A stretch of 64,000 bases of DNA. It comes from Wenzhouxiangella marina. GTDB taxonomy: Bacteria > Pseudomonadota > Gammaproteobacteria > Xanthomonadales > Wenzhouxiangellaceae. Below are positions 25,347-34,095 of this stretch, one piece after another. Numbering within the stretch: the stretch's first letter is position 1; each line of letters starts with the position of its first letter. Under the pieces are notes generated by a model. The model was given only the letters and a program-made list of their open reading frames with translations. It had not been told where the DNA came from and did not search any database. The stretch lies in NCBI RefSeq assembly GCF_001187785.1, contig NZ_CP012154.1, forward strand, positions 3,404,501-3,468,500, given 5' to 3'. The position numbers and the translations under genes were made by a program.

Positions 25347-26366
25347 TCGACAAAAAACCAATTGGAAGCGACGCTGGAGCACGCCATGGCTGCTCTGGAG
25401 CGGCATGGGCTGACCGTCAAAGCCCAGCGAAATGCTCGGCCCCGCAAAAATCAGCGCGTCGACGCCGAATTGACCATCGAATACTCAGGGAAGCGCTTGA
25501 GCTGCGCGGTCGAGTTGAAACATCACCTCCGCCCGGCAACCTTGGGAGCGACACTGCAGCAGCTTCGAACACTGCCCGGAAAGCCGATGATTGTGGCCGA
25601 CTACGTTGCGCCCCCTATGGCCGAGCGCCTGAGAGAACTGGGAGTGTGGTTTGCCGATGCTGGGGGGAATATCTATCTAGAGGACCCGCCATTGCTTGTC
25701 TGGGTGACGGGCCGCCCGCGACCCAAGCTGCAAATACAAAAGCCCAGAGCCCGCGCGTTCCAGCCAAGCGGCCTGCAGGTCTTGTTCGCACTGCTATGCA
25801 AGCCAGAGCTAGCGGACCAACCCTATCGGGAGATTGCCCGGCAAGCCGGAGTCGCCCATGGCACCGTCGGTTGGGTGATGGCGGAACTGCCGGCAATGGA
25901 CTTCCTTGCCGAATATCGCAACCGGCGGATATTAACGAACTACGACAAGCTGCTCACCCAGTGGGCCGAGGCCTACGCCCGTACCCTAAGACCCAAGCTC
26001 CAGCTGGCCAGATACCAAGCGCCCCGGGTCGACTGGTGGAAGGAATTCAATGCCAATGAGTTCGACTATGTGCTTGGTGGGGAGCCTGCGGGCGCCTTGA
26101 TCGTCGGCCACCTCAAGCCCGAACGGATCACACTGTACGGCCGCAGGGAAATCAAAAAGTTTATGACTCAGTTCGCCCTGCACCCGGCCGCGGATGGCAA
26201 CGTAGAACTTCTCGAGCGTTTCTGGAATTTCACCGAAGATCGCGCAGGGACAGCACCTGCCCCCCTAGTCTACGCAGACCTACTCGCCGAAGGCGACACC
26301 CGGTGCATTGAATCTGCCGAGTTGATTTATCAGGATCTCGTCGATGGATTTAAGCAACAGGCCTGA
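25338..26366 (+). CDS. abiEi: AbiEi-type antitoxin of a type IV toxin-antitoxin system
   Basis: A 342-aa AbiEi family antitoxin counted from ATG 25338 (MDKSTKNQLEATLEHAMAAL). A GTG at 25308 would add ten residues; I prefer the ATG because the proposed promoter starts there. The N-terminal part resembles an AbiEi transcriptional regulator, with a helix-turn-helix in QPYREIARQAGVAHGTVGWV near residue 175 and the YVLGGEPAGALIVGHLKPE stretch typical of the C-terminal antitoxin domain. AbiEi neutralises the nucleotidyltransferase toxin without binding it directly, and represses the operon. Its stop overlaps the toxin gene (26344-26366). No ribosome binding site is visible, consistent with a leaderless message. 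Confidence 0.87.
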   Translation: MDKSTKNQLEATLEHAMAALERHGLTVKAQRNARPRKNQRVDAELTIEYSGKRLSCAVELKHHLRPATLGATLQQLRTLPGKPMIVADYVAPPMAERLRELGVWFADAGGNIYLEDPPLLVWVTGRPRPKLQIQKPRARAFQPSGLQVLFALLCKPELADQPYREIARQAGVAHGTVGWVMAELPAMDFLAEYRNRRILTNYDKLLTQWAEAYARTLRPKLQLARYQAPRVDWWKEFNANEFDYVLGGEPAGALIVGHLKPERITLYGRREIKKFMTQFALHPAADGNVELLERFWNFTEDRAGTAPAPLVYADLLAEGDTRCIESAELIYQDLVDGFKQQA

Positions 26367-27198
26367 GCTTGCCTATCTTGGTGAGCTGGCTGGAGTCATT
26401 CACTCCGGGCTGGGCAACACCTCGTGGCTAGTCATCGGCGCCACAGCCAGGGACCTACTCATGCAATACGGACATGGCATCCAGGTGCGCCGGGCGACTG
26501 ATGACATCGATCTTGCTATTGCCGTGGAGGATTGGTCCCACTTTCACCGTGTACGTCAGCAGTTGCTCGATTCTGATGCGTTCGAGGAAGTGCCAGGTGT
26601 TGTGCATCAGCTCAGATCGGAAGTCGGGATTCGCTTTGACCTAATCCCTTTCGGCGGGGTCGAGCGGGAAAACGGAACCATCGCCTGGCCTCCGGACGGA
26701 ACACCGGAACTGACCGTTGGCGGGTTCACGGAGGCACTCGAAAACGCACAGACCGTTTTCCTGCCTGGCAATCAGCGAATCCGGGTCATCAGCCTGCCGA
26801 TGCTCGTTCATATGAAAATCATCGCCAGCGCCGAGCGCCACCTGCGCCGACCGGGCGTTGACTTATCCGACGTCGTGTTCATTTTGGCCAACTATCTTGA
26901 ATGTGGACATCGACAAAGACTCTTCGAAGACGAGAACGATCTCCTGGACACCCCAGACTTCGACTATCAATTGGCCGGCGCCATCCTTGCGGGAAGAGAC
27001 CTCGGCCGAATTTGGGTAGCCGCCGACTCAACCCGCCAAATCGAAGCCTTGAAAACAATCCTTCTACCGCAAATCGCCGATGACCGCCCTGGCCCCCTGC
27101 TGAGCCAGCTACCCGCTCCGCAGCTCGAACAATCAGCCCAGCTGCTGGAAAGCTTCCTTCATGGCCTGGCCGGCACGCTCAAAAACGATCAAAGATGA
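26344..27198 (+). CDS. abiEii: AbiEii-type nucleotidyltransferase toxin
   Basis: A 284-aa toxin of the AbiEii/AbiGii family. The nucleotidyltransferase signature is present: WLVIGATARDLLM and later RRATDDIDLAIAVEDW, giving the paired Asp metal ligands; the third acid may be in GIRFDLIPFGG. Such enzymes transfer nucleotides to tRNA or other acceptors and stop growth on phage infection. It overlaps abiEi by 23 bases, so the two are co-translated. A helical C-terminal part (PQLEQSAQLLESFLHGLAG) follows. It is part of the defence island; the next gene on this strand is an HNH nuclease. Confidence 0.87.
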   Translation: MDLSNRPELAYLGELAGVIHSGLGNTSWLVIGATARDLLMQYGHGIQVRRATDDIDLAIAVEDWSHFHRVRQQLLDSDAFEEVPGVVHQLRSEVGIRFDLIPFGGVERENGTIAWPPDGTPELTVGGFTEALENAQTVFLPGNQRIRVISLPMLVHMKIIASAERHLRRPGVDLSDVVFILANYLECGHRQRLFEDENDLLDTPDFDYQLAGAILAGRDLGRIWVAADSTRQIEALKTILLPQIADDRPGPLLSQLPAPQLEQSAQLLESFLHGLAGTLKNDQR

Positions 27199-27294
27199 AA
27201 ACACCAGGCTCGCCGAATGGGGAGACCAGATCGACCTGGCCGCACGCCCGAACAGGCCAATCAGACCCGCCCGCTGATCCTCGAACTGAAACCC

Positions 27295-27402
27295 CTAGAA
27301 CAGCAAATCGCGCGGCAAGACATCGCCATGCAGCATTGTCTGGCGCTCCAGCCAGTCGAAGGCCATCTTCCGAACTCGAGCATCCTGTGCCTCACCACCC
27401 AT
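27295..27402 (-). pseudogene. broken 5' copy of the HNH endonuclease gene
   Basis: On this strand the frame reads MGGEAQDARVRKMAFDWLER and continues QTMLHGDVLPRDLLF before a TAG stop. The match to the HNH gene at 24801-24909 covers 27279-27387 without gaps and with about ten base differences by eye. Only the first 35 codons survive, and sequence beyond is diverged. It lies in the 339-base gap between abiEii and the second HNH gene, inside which I see no other gene. Confidence 0.8.
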
Positions 27403-27537
27403 ATGCCCAGCATACTCTGCTGGAATCTCTTCTCAAAGCTCCCCGCCCTAATGCGAATCAGCGCCCTGACTGCCCCGGTGGAAAGCGCCCGTAGAAAAAG
27501 ACATAATCGGAGACGGCGTAGTTTGGGGGTTGGCTCT

Positions 27538-28455
27538 GTGGCAAAGCGTTTCTACATCGGTGTGACCGATTCAAGGTGGTACCACTATCTGGCCGCCCAG
27601 CAGCCGGATGAAGTCAATTTCTGGATGCCCGGCGCCTCTGGGTTCCGTGCCCTACCCGAAGCCGGCCTGTTCTTGTTCAAGCTCAAGCACCCGCACAATG
27701 CCATCGTCGGCGGAGGCTTCTTCGTGCGCTATACCCGCCTGCCGCTGATGTTGGCCTGGGAGGCCTTCGGCCAGAAAAACGGCGTCGAGAGCCTGCCGCA
27801 GCTCCTGAAAATTCTGAGATCACTGCGGCCTGAGATTCACCCAGCTGACGAAATCGGTTGCTGCATTCTGGCCCAACCGTTTTTCTTCCCCAGAGAGAGC
27901 TGGATACCCACGCCGGCCGACTGGTCGAAAAATATCGTTCGCGGCAAGGGCTACGACAGCGATTCACTCGAAGGCGCAAAGCTCCTCGATGCCGTCCGCG
28001 AACGGATGCCAGTTGTCGGAGACACCGATGGCCTACTTGACCCCACTGGCGACCCTGAGCGGCCGCTCCGCATCATCCGCGGCCGGCTCGGCCAGGGCGC
28101 CTTCCGGTCCCTGGTCACCGATGCCTACACCCGGCGCTGCGCGATCTCCGGCGAGCGGACGCTGCCCGCGCTCGAAGCCGCCCACATCAAGCCCTATGCC
28201 GACTCCGGCCCCAACCGCACGGAAAACGGCCTATTGCTGCGCTCCGACCTGCATCGCTTGTTCGACGCGGGCTACGTCACGGTCACGCCCGAGCGCCGGA
28301 TCGAGGTTAGCGGACGGATCAAGGAAGAATTCGAGAATGGCCGCGATTACTACCGCTTCCATGGAGAAAAGCTGATGGTCGAACCAGGCAACCCGGCGGA
28401 AAGGCCCGATGCCGTCTACCTCAGCTGGCACAATGAGCGGGTATTCAGGCCGTGA
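27538..28455 (+). CDS. HNH endonuclease (second)
   Basis: A 305-aa HNH nuclease. The GTG start at 27538 (MAKRFYIGVTDSRWYHYLAA) has GGGGG about ten bases upstream. The N-terminal domain (FLFKLKHPHNAIVGGGFFVR) is a conserved module in a group of HNH proteins found near toxin-antitoxin and restriction genes. The HNH core is CAISGERTLPALEAAHIKPY, then ENGLLLRSDLHRLFDAGY. The Cys pairs of zinc-bound HNH enzymes are absent; this class does not need them. It is likely a phage- or methylation-directed DNA nuclease. It precedes hsdM by 72 bases on the same strand but has its own ribosome binding site. Confidence 0.87.
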   Translation: MAKRFYIGVTDSRWYHYLAAQQPDEVNFWMPGASGFRALPEAGLFLFKLKHPHNAIVGGGFFVRYTRLPLMLAWEAFGQKNGVESLPQLLKILRSLRPEIHPADEIGCCILAQPFFFPRESWIPTPADWSKNIVRGKGYDSDSLEGAKLLDAVRERMPVVGDTDGLLDPTGDPERPLRIIRGRLGQGAFRSLVTDAYTRRCAISGERTLPALEAAHIKPYADSGPNRTENGLLLRSDLHRLFDAGYVTVTPERRIEVSGRIKEEFENGRDYYRFHGEKLMVEPGNPAERPDAVYLSWHNERVFRP

Positions 28456-28527
28456 GGCGCTTCGATAGTTCGATCACCGAACAGTCTAGATGTGTTGCTA
28501 CATGAAAACGATAGGATCGAGAGTCTG

Positions 28528-30510
28528 ATGGAACAAGTCCAGCTCAACTGGATCACCAACTTCATCTGGGGCATCGCGGATGATGTGCTGCGCGACCTGT
28601 ACGTGCGCGGCAAATACCGCGACGTCATTCTGCCGATGACGGTGCTGCGGCGACTCGACGCCGTGCTGGAGCCGACCAAGCAGGCGGTGCTGGAGATGAA
28701 GGCCTCGCTCGACGAGGCCGGGATCGTTCAGCAGGATGCAGCCCTGCGCCAGGCCGCCGGGCAGGCCTTCTACAACACCTCGAAGTTCACGCTCCGGGAT
28801 CTTCGGTCGCGCGCCAGCCAGCAACAGCTTCGCGCCGATTTCGAGGCCTACCTTGATGGGTTCTCGCCAAACGTCCAGGACATCCTCGAAAACTTCGAAT
28901 TCCGCAACCAGATCCCGCGCCTGTCGAAGGCGGATGCGCTCGGCACGCTGATCGAGAAGTTCCTCTCGTCGGACATCAACCTTAGCCCGAATCCAGTCAT
29001 GAATGGGAACGGCTCGGTCAAGCAAGCCGCGCTCGACAATCATGCCATGGGCACCCTGTTCGAGGAACTCGTCCGCCGCTTCAACGAAGACAACAACGAA
29101 GAGGCCGGCGAGCACTGGACGCCGCGCGACGCTGTCAAGCTCATGGCCAAGCTGATCTTCCTGCCCATCGCCGACGAGATCCAGTCCGGCACCTACCTGC
29201 TCTATGACGGTGCCTGCGGCACCGGCGGTATGCTGACCGTCGCCGAGGAAACGCTACAGCAGCTTGCCGAAGACCACGGCAAGCAGGTCGCGACCCACCT
29301 TTTCGGCCAGGAAATCAACGCCGAGACCTACGCCATTTGCAAGGCCGACCTGCTGCTGAAGGGCGAAGGCGACGCGGCGGACAATATCATCGGCGGCCCC
29401 GAGCACTCGACACTCGCCAACGATGCCTTCCCGTCTCGCGAATTTGACTTCATGCTCTCCAATCCGCCCTACGGCAAGAGCTGGAAGTCAGACCTTGAGC
29501 GCATGGGCGGCAAGAAGGGTGTCAAGGACCCGCGTTTCCTCATCCAGCACGCGGGCGACCCGGAGTACTCACTGCTGACTCGCTCCAACGATGGCCAGAT
29601 GTTGTTCCTGGCTAACATGCTCGCGAAAATGAAGCAGGGCACGAAGATGGGCAGCCGCATCGCCGAGGTGCACAACGGTTCCTCTCTCTTCACCGGCGAC
29701 GCCGGCCAGGGCGAGAGCAACATCCGCCGCTGGATTATCGAGAACGACTGGCTCGAAGCGATCGTCGCCCTTCCGCTCAACATGTTCTACAACACCGGCA
29801 TCGCGACCTACATCTGGGTGCTCACCAACCGCAAGCCGGAACATCGAAAAGGGCAGGTCCAACTAATCGATGCAACCCAGTGGTACAAGCCGCTGCGCAA
29901 GAACTTAGGAAAAAAGAACTGCGAACTTTCCGAGCAGGACATCCAGCGCATCTGCGACGCCTTCCTCGCCTTCGAAGAAACCGTGCAGTCGAAGATCTTC
30001 CCGAACGAGGCCTTCGGGTACTGGAAAGTGACGGTCGAGCGGCCGCTCCGCCTGGCGGGCATCGATCCCGAGCGCGCCTACAAGGCGGCAGAAATCAAGA
30101 AACTCAAAGAGACCTGCGAACGGGTCGACGACGCCCCACCGGTCATCAAAAAGATCCACAAGAAGGGCACCGAGGCTGATCCCCTGCGCGGCCTGTTCGA
30201 GGCAACGATTGCCGGCAAGACCGCCGTGGTTGAATACGAGCCGGACACCGAATTGCGCGACACGGAACAGGTGCCATTGCTCGAAGAGGGCGGCATCGAA
30301 GCCTTTATCAAGCGCGAGGTATTGCCCCACGCGCCCGATGCCTGGTACGTCCCCGGCAGCGTCAAGACAGGCTACGAGATCAGCTTCACCCGCTACTTCT
30401 ACAAGCCGAAGCCGTTGCGCTCGCTGGAGGAGATTCGGGCTGACATTCTGGCGCTGGAGAAAGAGACCGAGGGGCTGCTGGGCGAGATCATCGGGGAGAA
30501 AGCGCCATGA
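28528..30510 (+). CDS. hsdM: type I restriction-modification methyltransferase subunit HsdM
   Basis: A 660-aa N6-adenine DNA methyltransferase, starting at ATG 28528 (MEQVQLNWITNFIWGIADDV) with GAGAG upstream. The N-terminal helical domain runs to about 180. The SAM-binding motif is DGACGTGGM at 227-235, and the adenine-specific motif NPPYG at 312-316. The C-terminal part (EIRADILALEKETEGLLGEI) is the usual coiled segment that contacts HsdS. It would protect host DNA at sites chosen by the HsdS gene downstream. It overlaps the next gene by ATGA, so the whole string of embedded genes is coupled to it. Confidence 0.95.
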   Translation: MEQVQLNWITNFIWGIADDVLRDLYVRGKYRDVILPMTVLRRLDAVLEPTKQAVLEMKASLDEAGIVQQDAALRQAAGQAFYNTSKFTLRDLRSRASQQQLRADFEAYLDGFSPNVQDILENFEFRNQIPRLSKADALGTLIEKFLSSDINLSPNPVMNGNGSVKQAALDNHAMGTLFEELVRRFNEDNNEEAGEHWTPRDAVKLMAKLIFLPIADEIQSGTYLLYDGACGTGGMLTVAEETLQQLAEDHGKQVATHLFGQEINAETYAICKADLLLKGEGDAADNIIGGPEHSTLANDAFPSREFDFMLSNPPYGKSWKSDLERMGGKKGVKDPRFLIQHAGDPEYSLLTRSNDGQMLFLANMLAKMKQGTKMGSRIAEVHNGSSLFTGDAGQGESNIRRWIIENDWLEAIVALPLNMFYNTGIATYIWVLTNRKPEHRKGQVQLIDATQWYKPLRKNLGKKNCELSEQDIQRICDAFLAFEETVQSKIFPNEAFGYWKVTVERPLRLAGIDPERAYKAAEIKKLKETCERVDDAPPVIKKIHKKGTEADPLRGLFEATIAGKTAVVEYEPDTELRDTEQVPLLEEGGIEAFIKREVLPHAPDAWYVPGSVKTGYEISFTRYFYKPKPLRSLEEIRADILALEKETEGLLGEIIGEKAP

Positions 30511-31940
30511 CAGTCGAGGAACTGAAGACATTGCTGGGGAGCGATGGCCAGATACTGAAGACGCGCGATGACCACTCACCTGTTCTCTTAAATCGCCCGT
30601 CGGACGCGACGGGAGTCGATCAGTTCACCGTGCCGACCGACTCGACGTGCTCATGGGCGAAGCCAGCCGAACCGTTCGGCGCCGAGATAATCCGGCCGCG
30701 AATCGAGCCGTGGCTGACGGCACTGGCTCAGTCCGAGCATCTTTCCCTGTTGGTCGGCTCGGGGTTGACCCACGCCGTCCATGGGATGGCCACGAATCAG
30801 CCCCTGCCCGGCATGGGCGCCGTCATTTTCGACGTCCTGAACGACGAAATCACGTCCGAGGCTAAGTGTGCGGCCAGCGCGGCCGGGCGCGAGGACGGAA
30901 ACTTCGAGGACCAGATCCGCGTCGCCAACGAAGTGCTTCGAGGTCTGGAGATCCTTGTAGCAAAGAAGCCAGCAGACGCACCTGAGCGACAACAAGCAGC
31001 GGCCCTGCGAGGTGGCCTGACGGCAGCCCTGCAATCATTCGCCGGCTCCATTCTTACGGGCGAACGAAACCTCGCGACGGCGGAAACCGAGCAGCGCGAA
31101 GAGGCGTTCAACTACCTCGTCAGCTTCCTGATGAGCTTTGCCAGCCGTGCCGGTACCCGCGAGCGCCTGCAGCTTTTCACGACAAACTACGACCGTTACA
31201 TCGAGGCGGGTGCAGATGTGGCTGGCTTGCGTCTCATCGATCGTTTCGTCGGCACCCTGGTGCCAGTCTTCCGCGCATCGCGCCTCGATGTGGATCTGCA
31301 CTACAACCCGCCGGGCATCCGCGGGGAACCGCGCTACCTCGAAGGCGTCGCGCGTTTCACCAAGCTCCACGGCTCGGTGGACTGGCTCGACTGCGCAGGT
31401 TCGATCCGGCGCATCGGCCTCCCTTTCGGCGCAATGGACGCGGCCCCCTATCTCGCCGCGCCTGGACTGAAGGGCGTCGATGCAACGCGGCTGATGATCT
31501 ACCCCAACGCCGCCAAGGATCGCGAAACGACGGCATACCCCTATATCGAACTCTTCCGCGACTTCGCCGCTTCAATCTGCCGCCCGAACAGCACGTTGGT
31601 CTGCTACGGCTACAGCTTCGGCGACGAACACATCAATCGCGTGATCGAGGACATGCTGACTATCCCGTCCGCGCACCTGGTCATTATTGCCCACGGCGAT
31701 CCGCTTGGGCGCATCATGAGCACGTACGAGCGTCTGGGTAGGCATGCGCAGATCACGCTATTGATCGGTAACCATCTCGGTAACCTGAAAGTCTTGGTCG
31801 ATCATTACCTGCCGAAGCCGGCAATCGACCGCACGACCTTCCGCATGGCGGAACTGCTCAAGGCGCGCTGGGGCACGGAGCCTCGCGCCCAAGCGGATGC
31901 CGAGGACGCGCCGACACAAGAAGGGAGTTCGCCGTCTTGA
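30507..31940 (+). CDS. SIR2-domain protein of a SIR2-HerA defence pair
   Basis: A 477-aa protein with a SIR2-like NAD-binding core. The N-terminal nucleotide motif is VGSGLT (83-88); FTTNYDRYIE contains Asn227, KLHGSVDW contains His288 (the expected catalytic base), and GYSFGD lies at 368-373. In antiphage SIR2 proteins these residues hydrolyse NAD+, killing the infected cell. The start overlaps hsdM by four bases (ATGA) and the stop overlaps herA (TTGA). The first 60 residues (MTVEELKTLLGSDGQILKTR) are an extra region before the core. SIR2 next to a HerA ATPase matches the SIR2-HerA (Nezha) system. That NAD is the substrate is by family. Confidence 0.87.
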   Translation: MTVEELKTLLGSDGQILKTRDDHSPVLLNRPSDATGVDQFTVPTDSTCSWAKPAEPFGAEIIRPRIEPWLTALAQSEHLSLLVGSGLTHAVHGMATNQPLPGMGAVIFDVLNDEITSEAKCAASAAGREDGNFEDQIRVANEVLRGLEILVAKKPADAPERQQAAALRGGLTAALQSFAGSILTGERNLATAETEQREEAFNYLVSFLMSFASRAGTRERLQLFTTNYDRYIEAGADVAGLRLIDRFVGTLVPVFRASRLDVDLHYNPPGIRGEPRYLEGVARFTKLHGSVDWLDCAGSIRRIGLPFGAMDAAPYLAAPGLKGVDATRLMIYPNAAKDRETTAYPYIELFRDFAASICRPNSTLVCYGYSFGDEHINRVIEDMLTIPSAHLVIIAHGDPLGRIMSTYERLGRHAQITLLIGNHLGNLKVLVDHYLPKPAIDRTTFRMAELLKARWGTEPRAQADAEDAPTQEGSSPS

Positions 31941-34039
31941 GCCAGGCACCCTTCGAGCAGGCCGGCAGTTTGCGCATCGGCGCGGTGGAATTCGTCTCGC
32001 CAGATGAAATCAAGGTGGGTCTCGATATCGAGGCACCCGAGTCCGTTGCCCTGAATGCCGGAGGCCCGCGGCCATTTCCCAGGGTCAACGGCTACCTGCT
32101 GATTCCAGTGGATGACGCTTTCCTCGTCGGCCAAGTCGAGTGGATGACCGTCGAGCGCTCACCCTTTCCGAAGCGGCGCGGCATGCAGGACTTCGGATTG
32201 GTGGATCTTCCCTATCCTCTTCGCAGATTGAGGCTCAACCCCCTCGGCACGCTTCGCAGGCGTTCGCCGGATGGCGCGTACGACTTCAGGCGCGGCGCCG
32301 ACGCCTTGCCATCGATTGGCGCAGCTGTCCTCCTGCCCACCGAAAAGCAACTCTGCTCCATCGTCGAGTCTGGAGAGCGTCGCAGGGTAAAGATCGGCAC
32401 GAGTCCGCTCGCAGGTGATGCGGAGGTATCTATCGATCCCAATCGCCTGTTCGGGCGGCACCTTGCCGTGTTGGGCAACACGGGTAGCGGCAAGTCCTGC
32501 TCCGTCGCCGGATTGATTCGCTGGAGCCTGGAACAGGCATCGCAGGCGCGAGGAGGAGGACGACCCAACGCCCGGTTTATTGTGCTTGACCCGAATGGCG
32601 AGTATGCACGCGCCTTCAGCGGCGCCGAAAAGATAAAGGCGCGAATCTTCAAGGTGAACCCGGCTGAAGGTGAAAAGGCTCTGAAAGTGCCGCTGTGGTT
32701 CTGGAACAGCGCGGAGTGGTGCTCGTTCACGCAGGCCAGCGCGCGGACGCAGCGGCCTACACTGATGCACGCCCTTCGCTTCGTTCGGGACGGCCAGACC
32801 GAGCCGACGCCTGATACAAGTCACGACATGCGACGGTTCCTTCGAACTATGGTGACGACCATTCGCATCGAGCAGAACTCCGGCGGACCATGGGGTGCGT
32901 TCCCAAAGCCGAAGGCGTTTTTCGAGAAGCTGGAGAAGTGGAAGTCGGGATTGGAGTCCGACTTGTCATCGTTCGCTGGTGACCCTCAAGCCCGACTCCA
33001 AGCGCTCGTCGCCAAGATCGAAGGGCTCTGTCAGCCGCGTCGCGTTCAATACCCCCACTATGACTTCACTAGGGATGAAGTCCGGGATCTGCTCGTGGCT
33101 GCTAGCGAGACTCATTCCGCATTCGGCGGGACAGATTCAGACATAGTTCCGGCAGATGTCGACGCACCGCGTCCATTCGAGGGCGCATCGCTGCTTCGAG
33201 CCGTCGAGGCGGCGGGAGAGCTGCTGAACGTCTCCGAGCACGTCGAAACGCTGCTCGTCAGGATCCGTGCGCTGCTGACGGACACCCGCTTGAAGCCGAT
33301 CATGGGAAGCGAACACGACGTGGCCTTGGACGAGTGGCTTTCGAGCTACATCGGCAGCGACGACACCGATGACGGTTGCATATCGGTAATTGACCTTTCA
33401 CTGGTGCCTACCGAAGTCATTCACGTCATCACCGCCGTCATCGCGCGCATTACGTTCGAGTCGCTACAACGCTACGTGAAGCTGAACGGTGTCGCGCTGC
33501 CCACCGTGCTGGTTATGGAAGAGGCCCACACCTTCATCAAGCGCTACAAGGAGGACGTCGAGAATCAGGACGCGGCCAGCATCTGCTGTCAGGTCTTCGA
33601 GCGCATCGCCCGTGAGGGCCGGAAGTTCGGCCTCGGCCTTGTCCTCTCGTCGCAGCGCCCATCCGAACTGTCGCCCACCGTGCTATCGCAGTGCAACACC
33701 TTCCTGCTCCACCGGATCAGCAACGACCGTGACCAGGAACTGGTCCACCGGCTCGTGCCGGACAACCTTCGCGGTCTCCTCCGCGAGCTGCCTTCGCTGC
33801 CATCCCAAAATGCCATCCTGCTCGGCTGGGCCTCGGAACTTCCGGTGCTGGTGAAGATGAACGAACTTCCAAAGTCCCAGCAGCCTCGGTCCGACGATCC
33901 AGAGTTCTGGGGTGTATGGATCGGCGAGGATGCAGATGGCAATCCGGTATCGCGGAGTTCGGACTGGGCTCCGATCGCTGATGACTGGCAGTCTGTTCCA
34001 GCAGGTCAACCGGAAGGCGACGGGGAGGCGGAGGCATGA
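31937..34039 (+). CDS. herA: HerA-type ATPase of the SIR2-HerA pair
   Basis: A 700-aa ATPase of the HerA/FtsK superfamily. It begins at a TTG (31937, overlapping the SIR2 stop), with AAGGGAG about 11 bases upstream. An N-terminal HAS-barrel-like region (residues about 10-120) precedes Walker A GNTGSGKS (180-187). Walker B is VLVMEEAHTF with Glu528/Glu529, followed by an Arg-finger region EGRKFGLGLVLSSQRPSEL. It would form a hexamer and move DNA or control the SIR2 partner. In the known SIR2-HerA system the two form a large complex. This copy seems to carry an insertion of about 150 residues between the two Walker motifs. Confidence 0.9.
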   Translation: MSQAPFEQAGSLRIGAVEFVSPDEIKVGLDIEAPESVALNAGGPRPFPRVNGYLLIPVDDAFLVGQVEWMTVERSPFPKRRGMQDFGLVDLPYPLRRLRLNPLGTLRRRSPDGAYDFRRGADALPSIGAAVLLPTEKQLCSIVESGERRRVKIGTSPLAGDAEVSIDPNRLFGRHLAVLGNTGSGKSCSVAGLIRWSLEQASQARGGGRPNARFIVLDPNGEYARAFSGAEKIKARIFKVNPAEGEKALKVPLWFWNSAEWCSFTQASARTQRPTLMHALRFVRDGQTEPTPDTSHDMRRFLRTMVTTIRIEQNSGGPWGAFPKPKAFFEKLEKWKSGLESDLSSFAGDPQARLQALVAKIEGLCQPRRVQYPHYDFTRDEVRDLLVAASETHSAFGGTDSDIVPADVDAPRPFEGASLLRAVEAAGELLNVSEHVETLLVRIRALLTDTRLKPIMGSEHDVALDEWLSSYIGSDDTDDGCISVIDLSLVPTEVIHVITAVIARITFESLQRYVKLNGVALPTVLVMEEAHTFIKRYKEDVENQDAASICCQVFERIAREGRKFGLGLVLSSQRPSELSPTVLSQCNTFLLHRISNDRDQELVHRLVPDNLRGLLRELPSLPSQNAILLGWASELPVLVKMNELPKSQQPRSDDPEFWGVWIGEDADGNPVSRSSDWAPIADDWQSVPAGQPEGDGEAEA

Positions 34040-34095
34040 TCATCGACCTCAATCACCCCCACCTTGTGTGGCTTGAGAGAGGAGTCGGTCCATGA
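34036..34095 (+). CDS. 19-codon coupling ORF
   Basis: A tiny frame MIIDLNHPHLVWLERGVGP starts on the A of the herA stop (ATGA) and ends with TGA inside the ATGA of the next gene. It contains the ribosome binding site of that gene (GAGGAG, 34079-34084 region). Both overlaps are exact. It may be only a translational link, or a real micro-peptide; nothing else in it identifies a function. Confidence 0.5.
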   Translation: MIIDLNHPHLVWLERGVGP

